Below are positions 1 through 8,195 of a stretch of 64,000 nucleotides of DNA, one piece after another; position 1 is the first letter of the stretch; each line of letters opens with the position of its first letter. Source of the DNA: Rhodobiaceae bacterium UBA7804. GTDB lineage: Bacteria; Pseudomonadota; Alphaproteobacteria; Parvibaculales; Parvibaculaceae. The DNA is taken from positions 150,473 through 214,472 of the forward strand of contig DLCG01000009.1 of assembly GCA_002480495.1 (NCBI GenBank), read 5' to 3'. The translations under genes were made by a program, and so were the position numbers. The notes beneath the pieces are model-generated. The model searched no databases. It had not been told where the DNA came from and saw nothing but the letters and a program-made list of their open reading frames with translations.

Positions 1-84
1 GACGCTCGCCGCTGGTTACAATACTGCGGCGGACAAACCCAAAGGCTGCGAAGGCCGCGCGGCTCAAAGAGGATGACAACGACC

Positions 85-354
85 ATGGATCGTTTCTTCG
101 GCGGGCCCGTGCTGCCCACAATTTTCAAGCTCGCGATCGCCTCCATCGCGGTGGGCGTCGTGCTGGCGGTCTTCGGCATCAAGCCGATAGACCTCTGGCG
201 CGACTTTCTCGACACGCTGACGCGCATCTGGGAGATGGGCTTCGACGCCATCGACTGGTCGCTGCAATATCTGCTGCTGGGCGCGGTCGTCGTGATCCCG
301 ATCTTCGTTGCCGTGCGGCTGTGGAGCGTGCTCGTGGCGCGGGGGAAGGAGTGA
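85..354 (+). CDS. Small membrane protein, DUF6460-like
   Basis: Encodes about 89 residues with two hydrophobic segments (roughly residues 8-30 and 58-80) separated by an amphipathic stretch rich in Asp and Trp, so it is probably a two-pass inner-membrane protein. The family resemblance (small alphaproteobacterial DUF6460 proteins beginning MDRFFGG) is from memory; no function is known. An ATG at 73 lies directly against the GAGG at 69-72, leaving no spacing, so the ATG at 85 is the better start. No in-frame stop separates it from the window edge, so a longer form cannot be excluded. It stands alone, followed by a repeat-bearing intergenic region. Confidence 0.6.
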   Translation: MDRFFGGPVLPTIFKLAIASIAVGVVLAVFGIKPIDLWRDFLDTLTRIWEMGFDAIDWSLQYLLLGAVVVIPIFVAVRLWSVLVARGKE

Positions 355-402
355 GGGGCTCGGCCCACGAGACAGACGTTCAAGCGTAAATCCAACCCAT
401 AT

Positions 403-543
403 TGTCATCCCGGCGAAAGCCGGGACCCATTGGTTCCCTCAGCAAGCGCGGCAATGTGCAGCCGCCGCGGAAAGGGAAACACCTCTTTCAATAGCTGCGG
501 CAAGTTGAAATGCGAGTGGGTCCCGGCTTTCGCCGGGATGACA
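403..543. repeat. Paired REP-like inverted repeat
   Basis: A 27-bp element at 403-429 recurs as its exact reverse complement at 517-543, about 87 bp away. Each copy contains its own small palindrome (CCCGGCGAAAGCCGGG type). This intergenic unit, read as 'TGTCATCCCGGCGAAAGCC...', is a widespread dispersed repeat in alphaproteobacteria. The rest of the 355-660 gap holds no recognisable gene. Confidence 0.75.
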
Positions 544-660
544 TTTGTTTTTGTCCTTCGCAGCGTTTCAATCGCCACCCTTCCCTTGCGTCAAACCGAA
601 AGGCGAGACGGCGCACGCATGAGAAGCTAATCTCCCCCGCAAAACACAGCGGAGGAAGAC

Positions 661-1551
661 ATGGCTACGATGTTTCGCGACGGACTTCTCAAGGGCAAGC
701 GCATCCTGGTGACGGGCGGCGGCACGGGGCTCGGCAAGGAAATGGCCGAGGACTATCTCCGGCTCGGCGCGGAAGTCTATATCTGCGGCCGCCGCAAGAA
801 CGTGCTCGACGACACGGCGAAGGAGCTCATGGACAAACATGGCGGCTCCGTGAAGACGCATAGCGTCGACATTCGCGTGGCGCCGGCCGTCGACGACATG
901 ATCGAGGAGATCTGGGCGGATGGCGGACCGCTGACCGGGCTCGTAAACAACGCCGCGGGCAACTTCATCTCGCCGACCAAGGATCTTTCGACGCGAGGCT
1001 TCGACGCCATCGCGGGCATCGTCTTCCATGGCTCCTTTTATGTGACGCATTCGATCGGCACGCGCTGGATCCGCGACAAGGTGCCGGGAAGCGTCATCTC
1101 CATTCTCACGACCTGGGTCTGGAATGGCGGCCCCTTCACTGTGCCGTCGGCCATGTCGAAGGCGGGCGTGAACATCATGACGAAATCGCTCGCCGCCGAA
1201 TGGGGGCCTTATGGCATTCGCCTCAACGCGATCGCCCCCGGCCCCTTCCCGACCGAAGGCGCATGGGCGCGGCTCTCGCCCGGCCAGTCGACCGACGGCG
1301 AAGGCTCGCGCGAGGGCATTCCGATGGGCCGCGTCGGACAGATGGACGAGCTCAAGAATCTCGCCACTTTCCTGATGGCGGATGGCTGCGACTACCTCAC
1401 CGGGCAGTGCATCGCCATCGACGGCGCGGGCTTCTCAGGCGGCGGCGGCAACTTCTCGCGTCTCTCCAAGCTCTCCGACGAGGAGTGGGAGAAGATGCGC
1501 GAGATGATCCGCAGCGCGAACGAAAAGGACAAGGCGCAGCGGAGCGTCTGA
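661..1551 (+). CDS. SDR oxidoreductase, 2,4-dienoyl-CoA reductase-like
   Basis: A 296-residue short-chain dehydrogenase. The N-terminus carries the NADP(H) Rossmann motif TGGGTGLG (about residues 18-25) and NNAAGN follows near residue 95. The catalytic region reads VPSAMSKAGV and then AAEWGPYGIRLNAIAPGP, which matches mitochondrial 2,4-dienoyl-CoA reductase (DECR) much better than ordinary SDRs: Ser and Lys are present and the usual YxxxK tyrosine is replaced by Ser. This suggests NADPH-dependent reduction of 2,4-dienoyl-CoA in unsaturated fatty acid oxidation. The Tyr that DECR1 supplies about 11 residues earlier appears to be Trp/Val here. A strong GGAGGAAGAC ribosome site precedes the ATG. 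Family firm, exact substrate inferred. Confidence 0.8.
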   Translation: MATMFRDGLLKGKRILVTGGGTGLGKEMAEDYLRLGAEVYICGRRKNVLDDTAKELMDKHGGSVKTHSVDIRVAPAVDDMIEEIWADGGPLTGLVNNAAGNFISPTKDLSTRGFDAIAGIVFHGSFYVTHSIGTRWIRDKVPGSVISILTTWVWNGGPFTVPSAMSKAGVNIMTKSLAAEWGPYGIRLNAIAPGPFPTEGAWARLSPGQSTDGEGSREGIPMGRVGQMDELKNLATFLMADGCDYLTGQCIAIDGAGFSGGGGNFSRLSKLSDEEWEKMREMIRSANEKDKAQRSV

Positions 1552-1572
1552 GGCTTGACGGCAAGGCCGCCG

Positions 1573-2547
1573 TCACATCTCGATGACGACCTTGCCGACC
1601 GCCTTGCGTTCCTGAAGCATGCGCATCGCATCGACCGCGCGCTCCAGCGGGAAGCGCGCGCAGATATAGGGGTCGATCTTTCCTTCCGCGGCGAGCCTGT
1701 CTATCGCCTCGATATTCGCCTTGCCCGCTTCGGGGTCGCGGCGGCCATATTCGCCCGCGCGCACGCCGATAACGGAGAAGCCCTTGATGAGCGGCATGTT
1801 GACCGAGACGGACGGGATGCGGCCGCTGGTGAAGCCGATGATCAGCAGGCGGCCGTTCCAGGCGATGCAGCGCACGCTCTCGTCGAAAACGTCGCCGCCG
1901 ACAGGGTCGTAGATCACATCCGCGCCGCGCCCGCCGGTAAGCTCCTTCACCTTTTCGCGGAAACCTTCCGTGACGTTCAACACGTGATCGGCGCCGCGCT
2001 CTTTCACGATTTTCAGTTTTTCGTCCGACGCGGAGGTCGCGATGACCGTCGCGCCGAGAAGCTTTCCCATTTCGACGGCGGCGAGGCCGACGCCGCCCGT
2101 GCTCCCGTGCACCAGCAGCGTCTCGCCCTTCTGCAGATGGCCGCGGCAGACAAGCGCGACATAAGCGGTCAGATAGGCGGCGGGATAGGCGGCCGCTTTC
2201 GCGAAATCCATGTTGCCGGGGATCGGGCGGCAGGCGAGTTCGGGCACATTCACTTCCTCGGCGAAGCCGCCGACGCGGAGCCCCGCGACGACGCGATCTC
2301 CCGGCTTCAGCCGCGTGACGCCATAGCCAACCTCCGCGACAATGCCCGCCCCTTCCATGCCGGGCGAAAAGGGCAGCTCCGGCTTGAACTGGTACTTGCC
2401 CTGGATCATCAGGATGTCCGGGAAGTTGATCGAGCAGGCCTTGAGGCGGAGACGCACCTCGCCGGGGCCCGGCGGCGGCAGTTCCACATCCTCCATTCTC
2501 AGGACAGCGATATCTTCCGATAGTTCATGCACACGCATGGCACGCAT
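1573..2547 (-). CDS. NADPH:quinone oxidoreductase family protein (zinc-free MDR)
   Basis: A 324-residue medium-chain dehydrogenase/reductase. The N-terminal GroES-like part holds INFPDILMIQGKYQ and the FSPGMEGAGIV signature; the Rossmann part has HGSTGGVGLAAVE, followed by the DPVGGDVFDES segment typical of quinone oxidoreductases. The Cys ligands of structural or catalytic zinc in alcohol dehydrogenases are absent. It probably reduces quinones or other alpha,beta-unsaturated carbonyls with NADPH. The start chosen is the ATG at 2547, preceded by GGGGAGA at about six bases. It converges with the SDR gene upstream and diverges from the hydrolase at 2770, a common grouping in lipid-degrading bacteria. 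Confidence 0.85.
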   Translation of the reverse strand: MRAMRVHELSEDIAVLRMEDVELPPPGPGEVRLRLKACSINFPDILMIQGKYQFKPELPFSPGMEGAGIVAEVGYGVTRLKPGDRVVAGLRVGGFAEEVNVPELACRPIPGNMDFAKAAAYPAAYLTAYVALVCRGHLQKGETLLVHGSTGGVGLAAVEMGKLLGATVIATSASDEKLKIVKERGADHVLNVTEGFREKVKELTGGRGADVIYDPVGGDVFDESVRCIAWNGRLLIIGFTSGRIPSVSVNMPLIKGFSVIGVRAGEYGRRDPEAGKANIEAIDRLAAEGKIDPYICARFPLERAVDAMRMLQERKAVGKVVIEM

Positions 2548-2769
2548 GGCTTTCTCCCCGCGACGCTTATGGCAAATTCTTTTGCGGCGAATGATAGGGG
2601 CGTTCACCATTTCAGGAAATGTCGAACGCCCCTGATTTCTTTATGGTCGCGTTTCCGGACGGCCAGCCGGTTCCCACCTGGCCTGGAAACGCTTAAGCCG
2701 GCCCCAACTTTGCCATGCTCCGCACTAGAATGCGGCGGAACGCAGGGGAAGGCCCGGAGGAAAACAGGC

Positions 2770-3651
2770 ATGATGACCGGCATGGAAGATGCGCGATTCG
2801 GCGTGGCGCATCTCGACAGGATCGCGCTGCACTATGCGGAGATGGGGCCGGAGGACGGGCCGCTCGTCATTCTGCTGCACGGCTTTCCCGATAATTGCCT
2901 CGGCTGGCGGCACCAGATGCCGGACCTCGCGAAGGCGGGCTTTCGCGTGATCGCGCCGGACCAGCGCGGCTATGGCGTGAGCGGGAAACCGAAGGGCGTC
3001 GCGGCCTATGACCTCGACGAACTGGCCGAGGACGTGATCCAGCTCGGCAAACATTTCGGCGAGGAGAAGCTGCGCGTCGTCGGACATGACTGGGGCGCGA
3101 GCGTGGCGTGGTGGCTCTGCTCGACACGGGCAGAGGCGATGGAAAAGGCGGCGATGATCAACGCACCGCATCCCGCGATCTGGAAGCGGGAGATGTATGC
3201 CGATCCCGTGCAGCGCAAGAAGAGCCGCTATGTGAAGATGTTCCGCCTGCGGGGCATTCCCGAATGGGCGATGCGGCGGAAGAACTATTCGGCATTGATC
3301 GAGGCGCTGGAAGGTTCCGCGCGCGAGGGCGCATTCGACAGGCAGGAGTGGGCGCAATACCGCAAGGCATGGAGCGAGCCGAAGGCGCTCACCTCCATGA
3401 TCCACTGGTATCGCGCGCTCTTGAAGAAGGAGCTTCCGAAGACGCCCGGCAAGATCGGCGTGCCGGTGCTGCTCATCTGGGGCGAGAAAGACGAGTTCGC
3501 CGATCCGGGCCTTGCGAAGAAGAGCATCGAGCTTTGCGAGCGCGGCGGAACGCTCTTCTTCGCGGAGGGCACGCATTGGGTGCTGCGCGAGGAAGCGGCG
3601 AGCATCAACCCGATGCTCGTTACCTTCCTGCGCTCCGATCAGGACGGTTGA
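2770..3651 (+). CDS. Alpha/beta hydrolase, epoxide hydrolase-like
   Basis: A 293-residue alpha/beta-fold hydrolase. The oxyanion-hole motif HGFPDN lies near residue 35, then DQRGYGVSGKP, and the nucleophile elbow is GHDWGA, with Asp rather than Ser, as in epoxide hydrolases and haloalkane dehalogenases. The charge-relay acid is probably in IWGEKDEFADP and the His in EGTHWVLREE near the C-terminus. A helical cap rich in Trp, Tyr and Arg sits between. The predicted reaction is hydrolysis of an epoxide through an alkyl-enzyme ester; dehalogenase activity is a less likely alternative. GGAGG at 2756-2760 fixes the ATG at 2770. The gene ends 13 bases before the convergent manganese-exporter gene. 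Confidence 0.82.
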   Translation: MMTGMEDARFGVAHLDRIALHYAEMGPEDGPLVILLHGFPDNCLGWRHQMPDLAKAGFRVIAPDQRGYGVSGKPKGVAAYDLDELAEDVIQLGKHFGEEKLRVVGHDWGASVAWWLCSTRAEAMEKAAMINAPHPAIWKREMYADPVQRKKSRYVKMFRLRGIPEWAMRRKNYSALIEALEGSAREGAFDRQEWAQYRKAWSEPKALTSMIHWYRALLKKELPKTPGKIGVPVLLIWGEKDEFADPGLAKKSIELCERGGTLFFAEGTHWVLREEAASINPMLVTFLRSDQDG

Positions 3652-3664
3652 AGCCGGTCGCGTT

Positions 3665-4249
3665 TCACCCTGAAACGCCTTGGCCGAGCGCCGAGACGAG
3701 AGCCACGAGACCCAGCACGATGAAAAGCGCGGCGGCGGCCATGCGCATGGCCGCGACGGGAACGCGCTTCGCCGCAGCTTCGCCGAAAAGGACGACCGGC
3801 ACATTCGCCGCCATCATGCCGAGTGTCGTGCCGAGCGCGACGATCGTCAGCGCTTCATAGCGCGCGCCGAGGGCGACGGTCGCAAGCTGCGTCTTGTCGC
3901 CCATCTCCACCAGGAAGAAGGCGATGGTGGTCGCGGCGAAGGGGCCGAAGCGCGAGACCGGCTTGGTTTCCTCCTCCGAGGGCGGCTCGTCGGGAATGAG
4001 TGCCCAGAGGCCCATGAGGATGAAGGAGACGGCGAGTATCCAGGACAGGATCTGCGGCGTGAGCCACTGGGCGACAAGCGTGCCCGCAAAGGCGGCGAGC
4101 GCATGGTTCGCCACGGTGGCGGCGAAGATGCCGGCGATGACGGAGAGGGGCGCGCGAAAGCGCATGGCAAGCATGAGCGCAAGCAATTGCGTCTTGTCGC
4201 CGATTTCGGCAATGGCGACGGCACCGAGGGAGACGAGGAAGGCTTCCAA
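3665..4249 (-). CDS. UPF0016/GDT1-family manganese exporter
   Basis: About 194 residues with six hydrophobic segments in two homologous halves, each carrying the family signature: E-I-G-D-K-T-Q in the first half and E-M-G-D-K-T-Q in the second. A short hydrophilic loop (EPPSEEETKP) joins the halves. Family members (GDT1/TMEM165, bacterial MneA-type) move Mn2+ or Ca2+ across the membrane. The likely start is TTG at 4249, giving MEAFLVSLGAV, with GCGGAG seven bases upstream. The 5' region contains a yybP-ykoY-type manganese riboswitch, which strongly supports Mn2+ export as the role. Confidence 0.88.
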   Translation of the reverse strand: MEAFLVSLGAVAIAEIGDKTQLLALMLAMRFRAPLSVIAGIFAATVANHALAAFAGTLVAQWLTPQILSWILAVSFILMGLWALIPDEPPSEEETKPVSRFGPFAATTIAFFLVEMGDKTQLATVALGARYEALTIVALGTTLGMMAANVPVVLFGEAAAKRVPVAAMRMAAAALFIVLGLVALVSALGQGVSG

Positions 4250-4317
4250 GGGATGACTCCGCTGCCGGGCGCGACACCAATGACCCAACGCGCCCGCCCG
4301 GCAAAAGGCAGCGCGTG

Positions 4318-4440
4318 AGCCAAAGGTCTCGCCAGTTCAGCTTGCGCTGAGCGCGGACGCCATGAAGCGGAGATGCTTCAAGTTTGTTGACGCCCGCCCC
4401 TCTCTGCCTCATGCGGCGGAGGGCGGCTACTCCCCTAAGG
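4318..4440 (-). promoter_or_regulatory. yybP-ykoY (manganese) riboswitch
   Basis: On the minus strand the leader of the GDT1-family gene contains the three conserved blocks of this riboswitch in order: TTAGGGGAGTAGC (about 4438-4425), CGTCAACA (about 4391-4384) and GAGACCTTTGGC (about 4331-4320). The first and last blocks form the Mn2+-binding tandem loops in known structures. Between aptamer and start codon an imperfect hairpin (4260-4271 with 4295-4313, seven-base bulge) buries part of the GCGGAG ribosome site at 4257-4262, so control is probably at translation. Riboswitch identity rests on these motifs; the switching mechanism is inference. Confidence 0.85.
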
Positions 4441-4511
4441 ACGGGGTGGAATTAGCATGCGGGGTGGAGCGGGACAAGAGTCGCGGGCCATGAGAACGAC
4501 TCGCAGCTTTG

Positions 4512-5537
4512 TCAGCGCAGGGCCGCACCGACATCGCGGGCAATCTTCTCGCAGGCCTGCTTCGCGGCCGGAACGACCCCGGTCATGGCGGTGAAGGCAT
4601 GAGGCAGGCTGTTCTCGCAGCGATACTCCACGGAGACGCCCGCCGCCTTCAGCTTCTGCGCATAGGCCTCGCCCTGATCGCGCAAGGGATCGAAACCGGC
4701 GGTGACGACAATGGCGGGCGCAAGGCCGGAGAGGTCCGGCTCCTTCATCGGCGAAACGCGCACATCGTCCGCTTCCGAGGGATCGTTCAGATAATGCGCG
4801 CCGAACCAGTCCATGATCTCGCGCGTCAAGGGATAGACATCGGCGCAGCTCTCCATCGAGCCGCCCTTCCAGCCCCAATCCGTCACCGGATAGATGAGAA
4901 GCTGGAGCGCGGGCGCGGCGAAGCCCTCGCGCTTCGCGGCCTGGGCGACGACGGCGGAGAGATAGCCGCCCGCGCTGTCGCCGCCGACGCCGATGCGGCC
5001 GGGGATCATGCGCAGGTCTTCCGCATTGCCGTTCGCCCAGCGATAGGCGGCGACGGCGTCTTCCACCTGGGCGGGAAACTTGTGTTCCGGCGCGAGACGA
5101 TAGGCGACGTTCAGAACGGCGATGCCCGCCTGGCCGGCAATCATGCTGCAGAAGACATGACAGGTGTCGAGGTCGCCGATGACGCAGCCGCCGAAATGAA
5201 AGAAGACGAGACCGGGGAGCGGGCCTTGCGTGCCCGCAGGCAGATAGAGCCGCGCGTCCATCGGACCGCCGGGGCCGGGCACCCGGAGTTCCTTCACCTC
5301 GACGCCGGGATGCAGCGCGCCGTCGAGAAGCGCGAGCCCCTCCTTCGTGGCGCTGCGGGCCGTGACCGGATCGAGCGTGGTGATCGACGGCTGGCGCGCG
5401 CCCTGCACGGCGAGCAATTGCGCCCTTGCATCGAGAATGCGGCCGTCGATGGCAAGCGGCTTGCCACCGGACATCTTCACCAGGACGCCGTCGGGCAGCT
5501 TCAACAGTGTACGGACGATGAATTTCTGAAGGCTCAT
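4512..5537 (-). CDS. Alpha/beta hydrolase of the hormone-sensitive lipase family
   Basis: A 341-residue esterase/lipase of the HSL family (family IV). The oxyanion motif reads HFGG (in VFFHFGGCVIGD) where the family usually has HGGG. The nucleophile elbow is GGDSAGG near residue 185, the acid probably Asp in AGFDPLRDQG, and the base His in LPHAF. An N-terminal helical cap of about 90 residues precedes the core. It should hydrolyse short- to medium-chain acyl esters. ATG at 5537 follows GGAAAGAA. A TetR gene lies upstream on the same strand, separated by a GC-rich repeat, and may regulate it. Confidence 0.85.
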   Translation of the reverse strand: MSLQKFIVRTLLKLPDGVLVKMSGGKPLAIDGRILDARAQLLAVQGARQPSITTLDPVTARSATKEGLALLDGALHPGVEVKELRVPGPGGPMDARLYLPAGTQGPLPGLVFFHFGGCVIGDLDTCHVFCSMIAGQAGIAVLNVAYRLAPEHKFPAQVEDAVAAYRWANGNAEDLRMIPGRIGVGGDSAGGYLSAVVAQAAKREGFAAPALQLLIYPVTDWGWKGGSMESCADVYPLTREIMDWFGAHYLNDPSEADDVRVSPMKEPDLSGLAPAIVVTAGFDPLRDQGEAYAQKLKAAGVSVEYRCENSLPHAFTAMTGVVPAAKQACEKIARDVGAALR

Positions 5538-5576
5538 TGTTGTGTTCTTTCCTTCGTTTTCTTTCCGCTGCACGGA

Positions 5577-5655
5577 GAGCCTGCCCCTCCCCGAAAAATC
5601 TTCGCTGCGCTCAATTTTTCGACCCTCCCACAGGGGGAGGGTGGGCCTCAAACAA
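5577..5655. repeat. GC-rich intergenic repeat, copy 1
   Basis: Sits between the TetR and esterase genes. It reads GAGCCTGCCCCTCCCC, an AT-rich palindromic core of AAAAATC...ATTTTTCG type, then CCCTCCCACAGGGGGAGGG. The same plan (CCCCTCCCC, AAATTCGC...GCGAATTT, CCTCCCC...GGGGAGGG) recurs at 63702-63812, so this looks like a dispersed intergenic repeat. Confidence 0.5.
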
Positions 5656-5663
5656 AGGCCTCG

Positions 5664-6314
5664 CTACTTCGTCCCGCCCTTGTGCGGGAGGGCACGAATG
5701 CCGCCGAGCACGAGTTCCGTCGCAAATGTCGAGGCTTCGTCGGGGTCCATCTTCGGCCGCCTCAACATGCGGTCGCCAAGCTCCATCGCGATTCCGACGA
5801 CGGCGGACATCAGATATTCGGCATCGACATCCGGCAGGGCGCCGTTCCTTATGTCTTCCTCGATATATTCGCGGATTTCCTCGAAGCCCGCGATCATTTC
5901 CGGCGTGTCCATGCGCACGCGCACCGTGTTCGGATTGCGGCGGATCACCTGCAACGTATCGCGGTCGGTCGCGAGATAGTCGAAATAGGTACGGTAGGCG
6001 TTGCGGATGAAATCCTCGAAGGTGCGCGAACGGATGCGCTCCGCCCGCAGGCGCGGGCGGATGCGGCGCATGCCCTCGTCCATCAGTGCCTCGAAGACCT
6101 CTTCCTTGCTCTTGAAGTAATTGTAGAAGGTGCCGGAAGCCAGGCCGGTGCGCCGGATGATGTCGCGCACCGAGGTGGCGCCATAGCCGAGATCGGCAAA
6201 GACGACCTTCGCCGCCTCGAGAATGGCTTCGCGGTTGTTCTGTTTCGTCTGCTCGCGCTTGCCGAGCGCCTTGCGGCTCTTTTCGGCGGGCGCGTCCTTG
6301 AGGCCGGTGCTCAT
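5664..6314 (-). CDS. TetR family transcriptional regulator
   Basis: A 216-residue regulator. A basic N-terminal tail is followed by the TetR DNA-binding domain: NREAILEAAKVVFADLGYGATSVRDI, then the recognition helix segment TGLASGTFYNYFKSKEEVF (about residues 30-75). The all-helical C-terminal ligand domain holds RRNPNTVRVRMDTPEM. Ligand unknown. It lies on the same strand upstream of the HSL-type esterase and next to the flavin monooxygenase, so local control of lipid/xenobiotic enzymes is plausible but not shown by any operator that I can identify. Confidence 0.88.
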   Translation of the reverse strand: MSTGLKDAPAEKSRKALGKREQTKQNNREAILEAAKVVFADLGYGATSVRDIIRRTGLASGTFYNYFKSKEEVFEALMDEGMRRIRPRLRAERIRSRTFEDFIRNAYRTYFDYLATDRDTLQVIRRNPNTVRVRMDTPEMIAGFEEIREYIEEDIRNGALPDVDAEYLMSAVVGIAMELGDRMLRRPKMDPDEASTFATELVLGGIRALPHKGGTK

Positions 6315-6511
6315 GCGGCACCAGCCGCCCCCGAGGGGGCTTTCATCCGATTCATCTTCCCTCCAGAGGGCCGGGCAGACAGGGCTGCCCCACCCCGCCT
6401 GCCGGCGCCCGATTCATGTCAATGCCTGCAGCCTATCCGAATGACGACAGGCGTCAACTTTTGTATCCGGCTGGCGATTCCCGAAAACCCTTACATTTCA
6501 TGAGCTTAGAA

Positions 6512-7939
6512 TCACTCCGCCGCGCGGCCGAGCGCCGAGGCCGCACGCGGCGGCACGGGCAGCGGATTACCCGAGGCCCTGGCGCGCTTCTCGCCCTTGC
6601 GCCACTCCTTCTTCAGGTCGTGGCAGTAGATGTTGAAATCGACCTGCATCTTGTGGCGGGGGCTGTCGTAGAAATGGCCGATGAAGCGCTTCTCGTCCTC
6701 GACGATGATGCGCTCCATTTCCTCCTTCGAGGGCAGCGCATAATCGCCCGCGAGATAGGCGGCCAGCCAGCGGGCCTGCTGCTCGGCGAAATTGGTGAGC
6801 GTGGGGAGCGGCTGGGCAAGCGCCATGAAGAAGAGATTGGGAATGCCCGGCCGCATGACGCGCTTGAAGAGGGGGATGTGATTGTCCTTCACCTCGACCA
6901 CGGATTTGTCGAGGAAAGGGAATTCGACATTATAGCCCGTGGCGTAGATGACGACGTCCACATCCTCCACCGAACCGTCGGTGAAGCGGACCTTGCCGCC
7001 CTCGAACCGCTCGATATTGGGCTTCATCTTGATGTCGCCGCAACCGACACGCGTGAGGAATTCTCCGGATACGGATGGATGCGCCTCCAGCGGCTTGTGG
7101 TCGGGCTTCGGAAGGCCGTAATCCTCCATATTGCCGACCGCGCGCTTCAGCGCCTTCGCCGCGAGCCAGCGCTGGAGACGAAGCGGCATCCAGTGCGGCG
7201 CGGACGCCTTGTCGGCCACCTTGCCGCCGATATATTTCGGGAAGATGTAGACGCCGCGGCGCGCGGAGACCCAGAGGTTCTTCGCGATGGGACGCTGGGA
7301 AAGCTCCGATGCGATATCCATCGCGCTGTTGCCCATGCCGACGACGACGATGTTCTTGCCACGCATCTCCACCGGCTCGAAGGGCGTGAGATAGGAATGC
7401 GCATGCATCTGCACTCCGTCGAACTCGCCGGGGAAGGCGGGCGTCGGCCAGCGCGGGCTCCAGTGGTGGCCGTTGCACACGAAGAGCGCGTCATAGATGC
7501 GCGTTTCGGAGGAAGGACCGCCCGCGCCCGAACGATCGATGGTGACGCGCCAGAGGCCATCCGGCATCAACTCGCAATGCGTGACCGCCGTGTTGAACTC
7601 GATCTTCTCGCGCAGGCCGAAATGATCCACATAGTCGTTGAAATATTGCAGGACCTGCGAGTGATGCGGGAAATCCGGGAAGTCGTCCGGAATCGGGAAA
7701 TCCTCGAACTGCATGCGATATTTCGACGTGTCGATGTGGAGCGACTCGTAACAGGCCGACATGCCATTCTTGTTCTTGTAGGCCCAGTTGCCGCCTATGG
7801 TGTCGGACATCTCGAAAATGTCGAACGGGATACCGCGATCCTGAAGGGCCTTGGCGGTGGAAAAGCCGCTGCAGCCAGCGCCAATGATGCAGGCCTTGGG
7901 CAAGGCGCGCGCCGTCCCCGGCGACGATTGTCCGGACAT
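6512..7939 (-). CDS. Flavin-containing monooxygenase (class B)
   Basis: A 475-residue class B flavoprotein monooxygenase. The FAD motif GAGCSG lies at about residues 21-26, the FMO-identifying motif FxGxxxHxxxY appears as FDGVQMHAHSY near residue 180, the NADPH motif is GMGNSA near residue 205, and ATGYN occurs near residue 330. These enzymes use NADPH and O2 to oxygenate soft nucleophiles or, in Baeyer-Villiger relatives, ketones; the single-H fingerprint favours an FMO or long-chain ketone type. The C-terminal tail is basic and Ala/Pro-rich. ATG at 7939 follows a GGAG at nine bases. Substrate unknown. Confidence 0.87.
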   Translation of the reverse strand: MSGQSSPGTARALPKACIIGAGCSGFSTAKALQDRGIPFDIFEMSDTIGGNWAYKNKNGMSACYESLHIDTSKYRMQFEDFPIPDDFPDFPHHSQVLQYFNDYVDHFGLREKIEFNTAVTHCELMPDGLWRVTIDRSGAGGPSSETRIYDALFVCNGHHWSPRWPTPAFPGEFDGVQMHAHSYLTPFEPVEMRGKNIVVVGMGNSAMDIASELSQRPIAKNLWVSARRGVYIFPKYIGGKVADKASAPHWMPLRLQRWLAAKALKRAVGNMEDYGLPKPDHKPLEAHPSVSGEFLTRVGCGDIKMKPNIERFEGGKVRFTDGSVEDVDVVIYATGYNVEFPFLDKSVVEVKDNHIPLFKRVMRPGIPNLFFMALAQPLPTLTNFAEQQARWLAAYLAGDYALPSKEEMERIIVEDEKRFIGHFYDSPRHKMQVDFNIYCHDLKKEWRKGEKRARASGNPLPVPPRAASALGRAAE

Positions 7940-8108
7940 GACTTCTGCTCCGATATGAAATTTCGATGGAGCAAGGCTACAGGATCGGGGGCCGACAGGT
8001 CCAGAAAGCGCGAGGGAAGCTCAGGGGCCATGCGCGCCGCTGCGGAAAGCCGGAGCGAAGCGGCGCGGCCGCGCGGCGAATCGCGCCATGACGCGGCGTC
8101 AGCCCCTG

Positions 8109-8137
8109 TTGACTTGACCGCCCGCTCCGGCGCTATT
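8109..8137 (+). promoter_or_regulatory. Possible sigma70-type promoter of the thioesterase operon
   Basis: TTGACT at 8109-8114 is followed after 17 bases by GCTATT at 8132-8137, about 60 bases before the first thioesterase start. The -10 match is weak. The rest of the 7940-8195 divergent gap shows no gene. Confidence 0.35.
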
Positions 8138-8195
8138 AGGACAGCGAAGCGGGCGCGGCGAGCCGTCCCGCCCGAAACATTTCCGAGGCTGCAGG

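Noticed and set aside
4509..6503. Very long open frames opposite real genes (for example 4509-6503 plus, 28124-30109 plus, 17488-19173 minus)
   Set aside because: They are rich in Arg, His, Ala and Asp with no domain motifs, and lie opposite genes with clear families; high GC produces such antisense frames.
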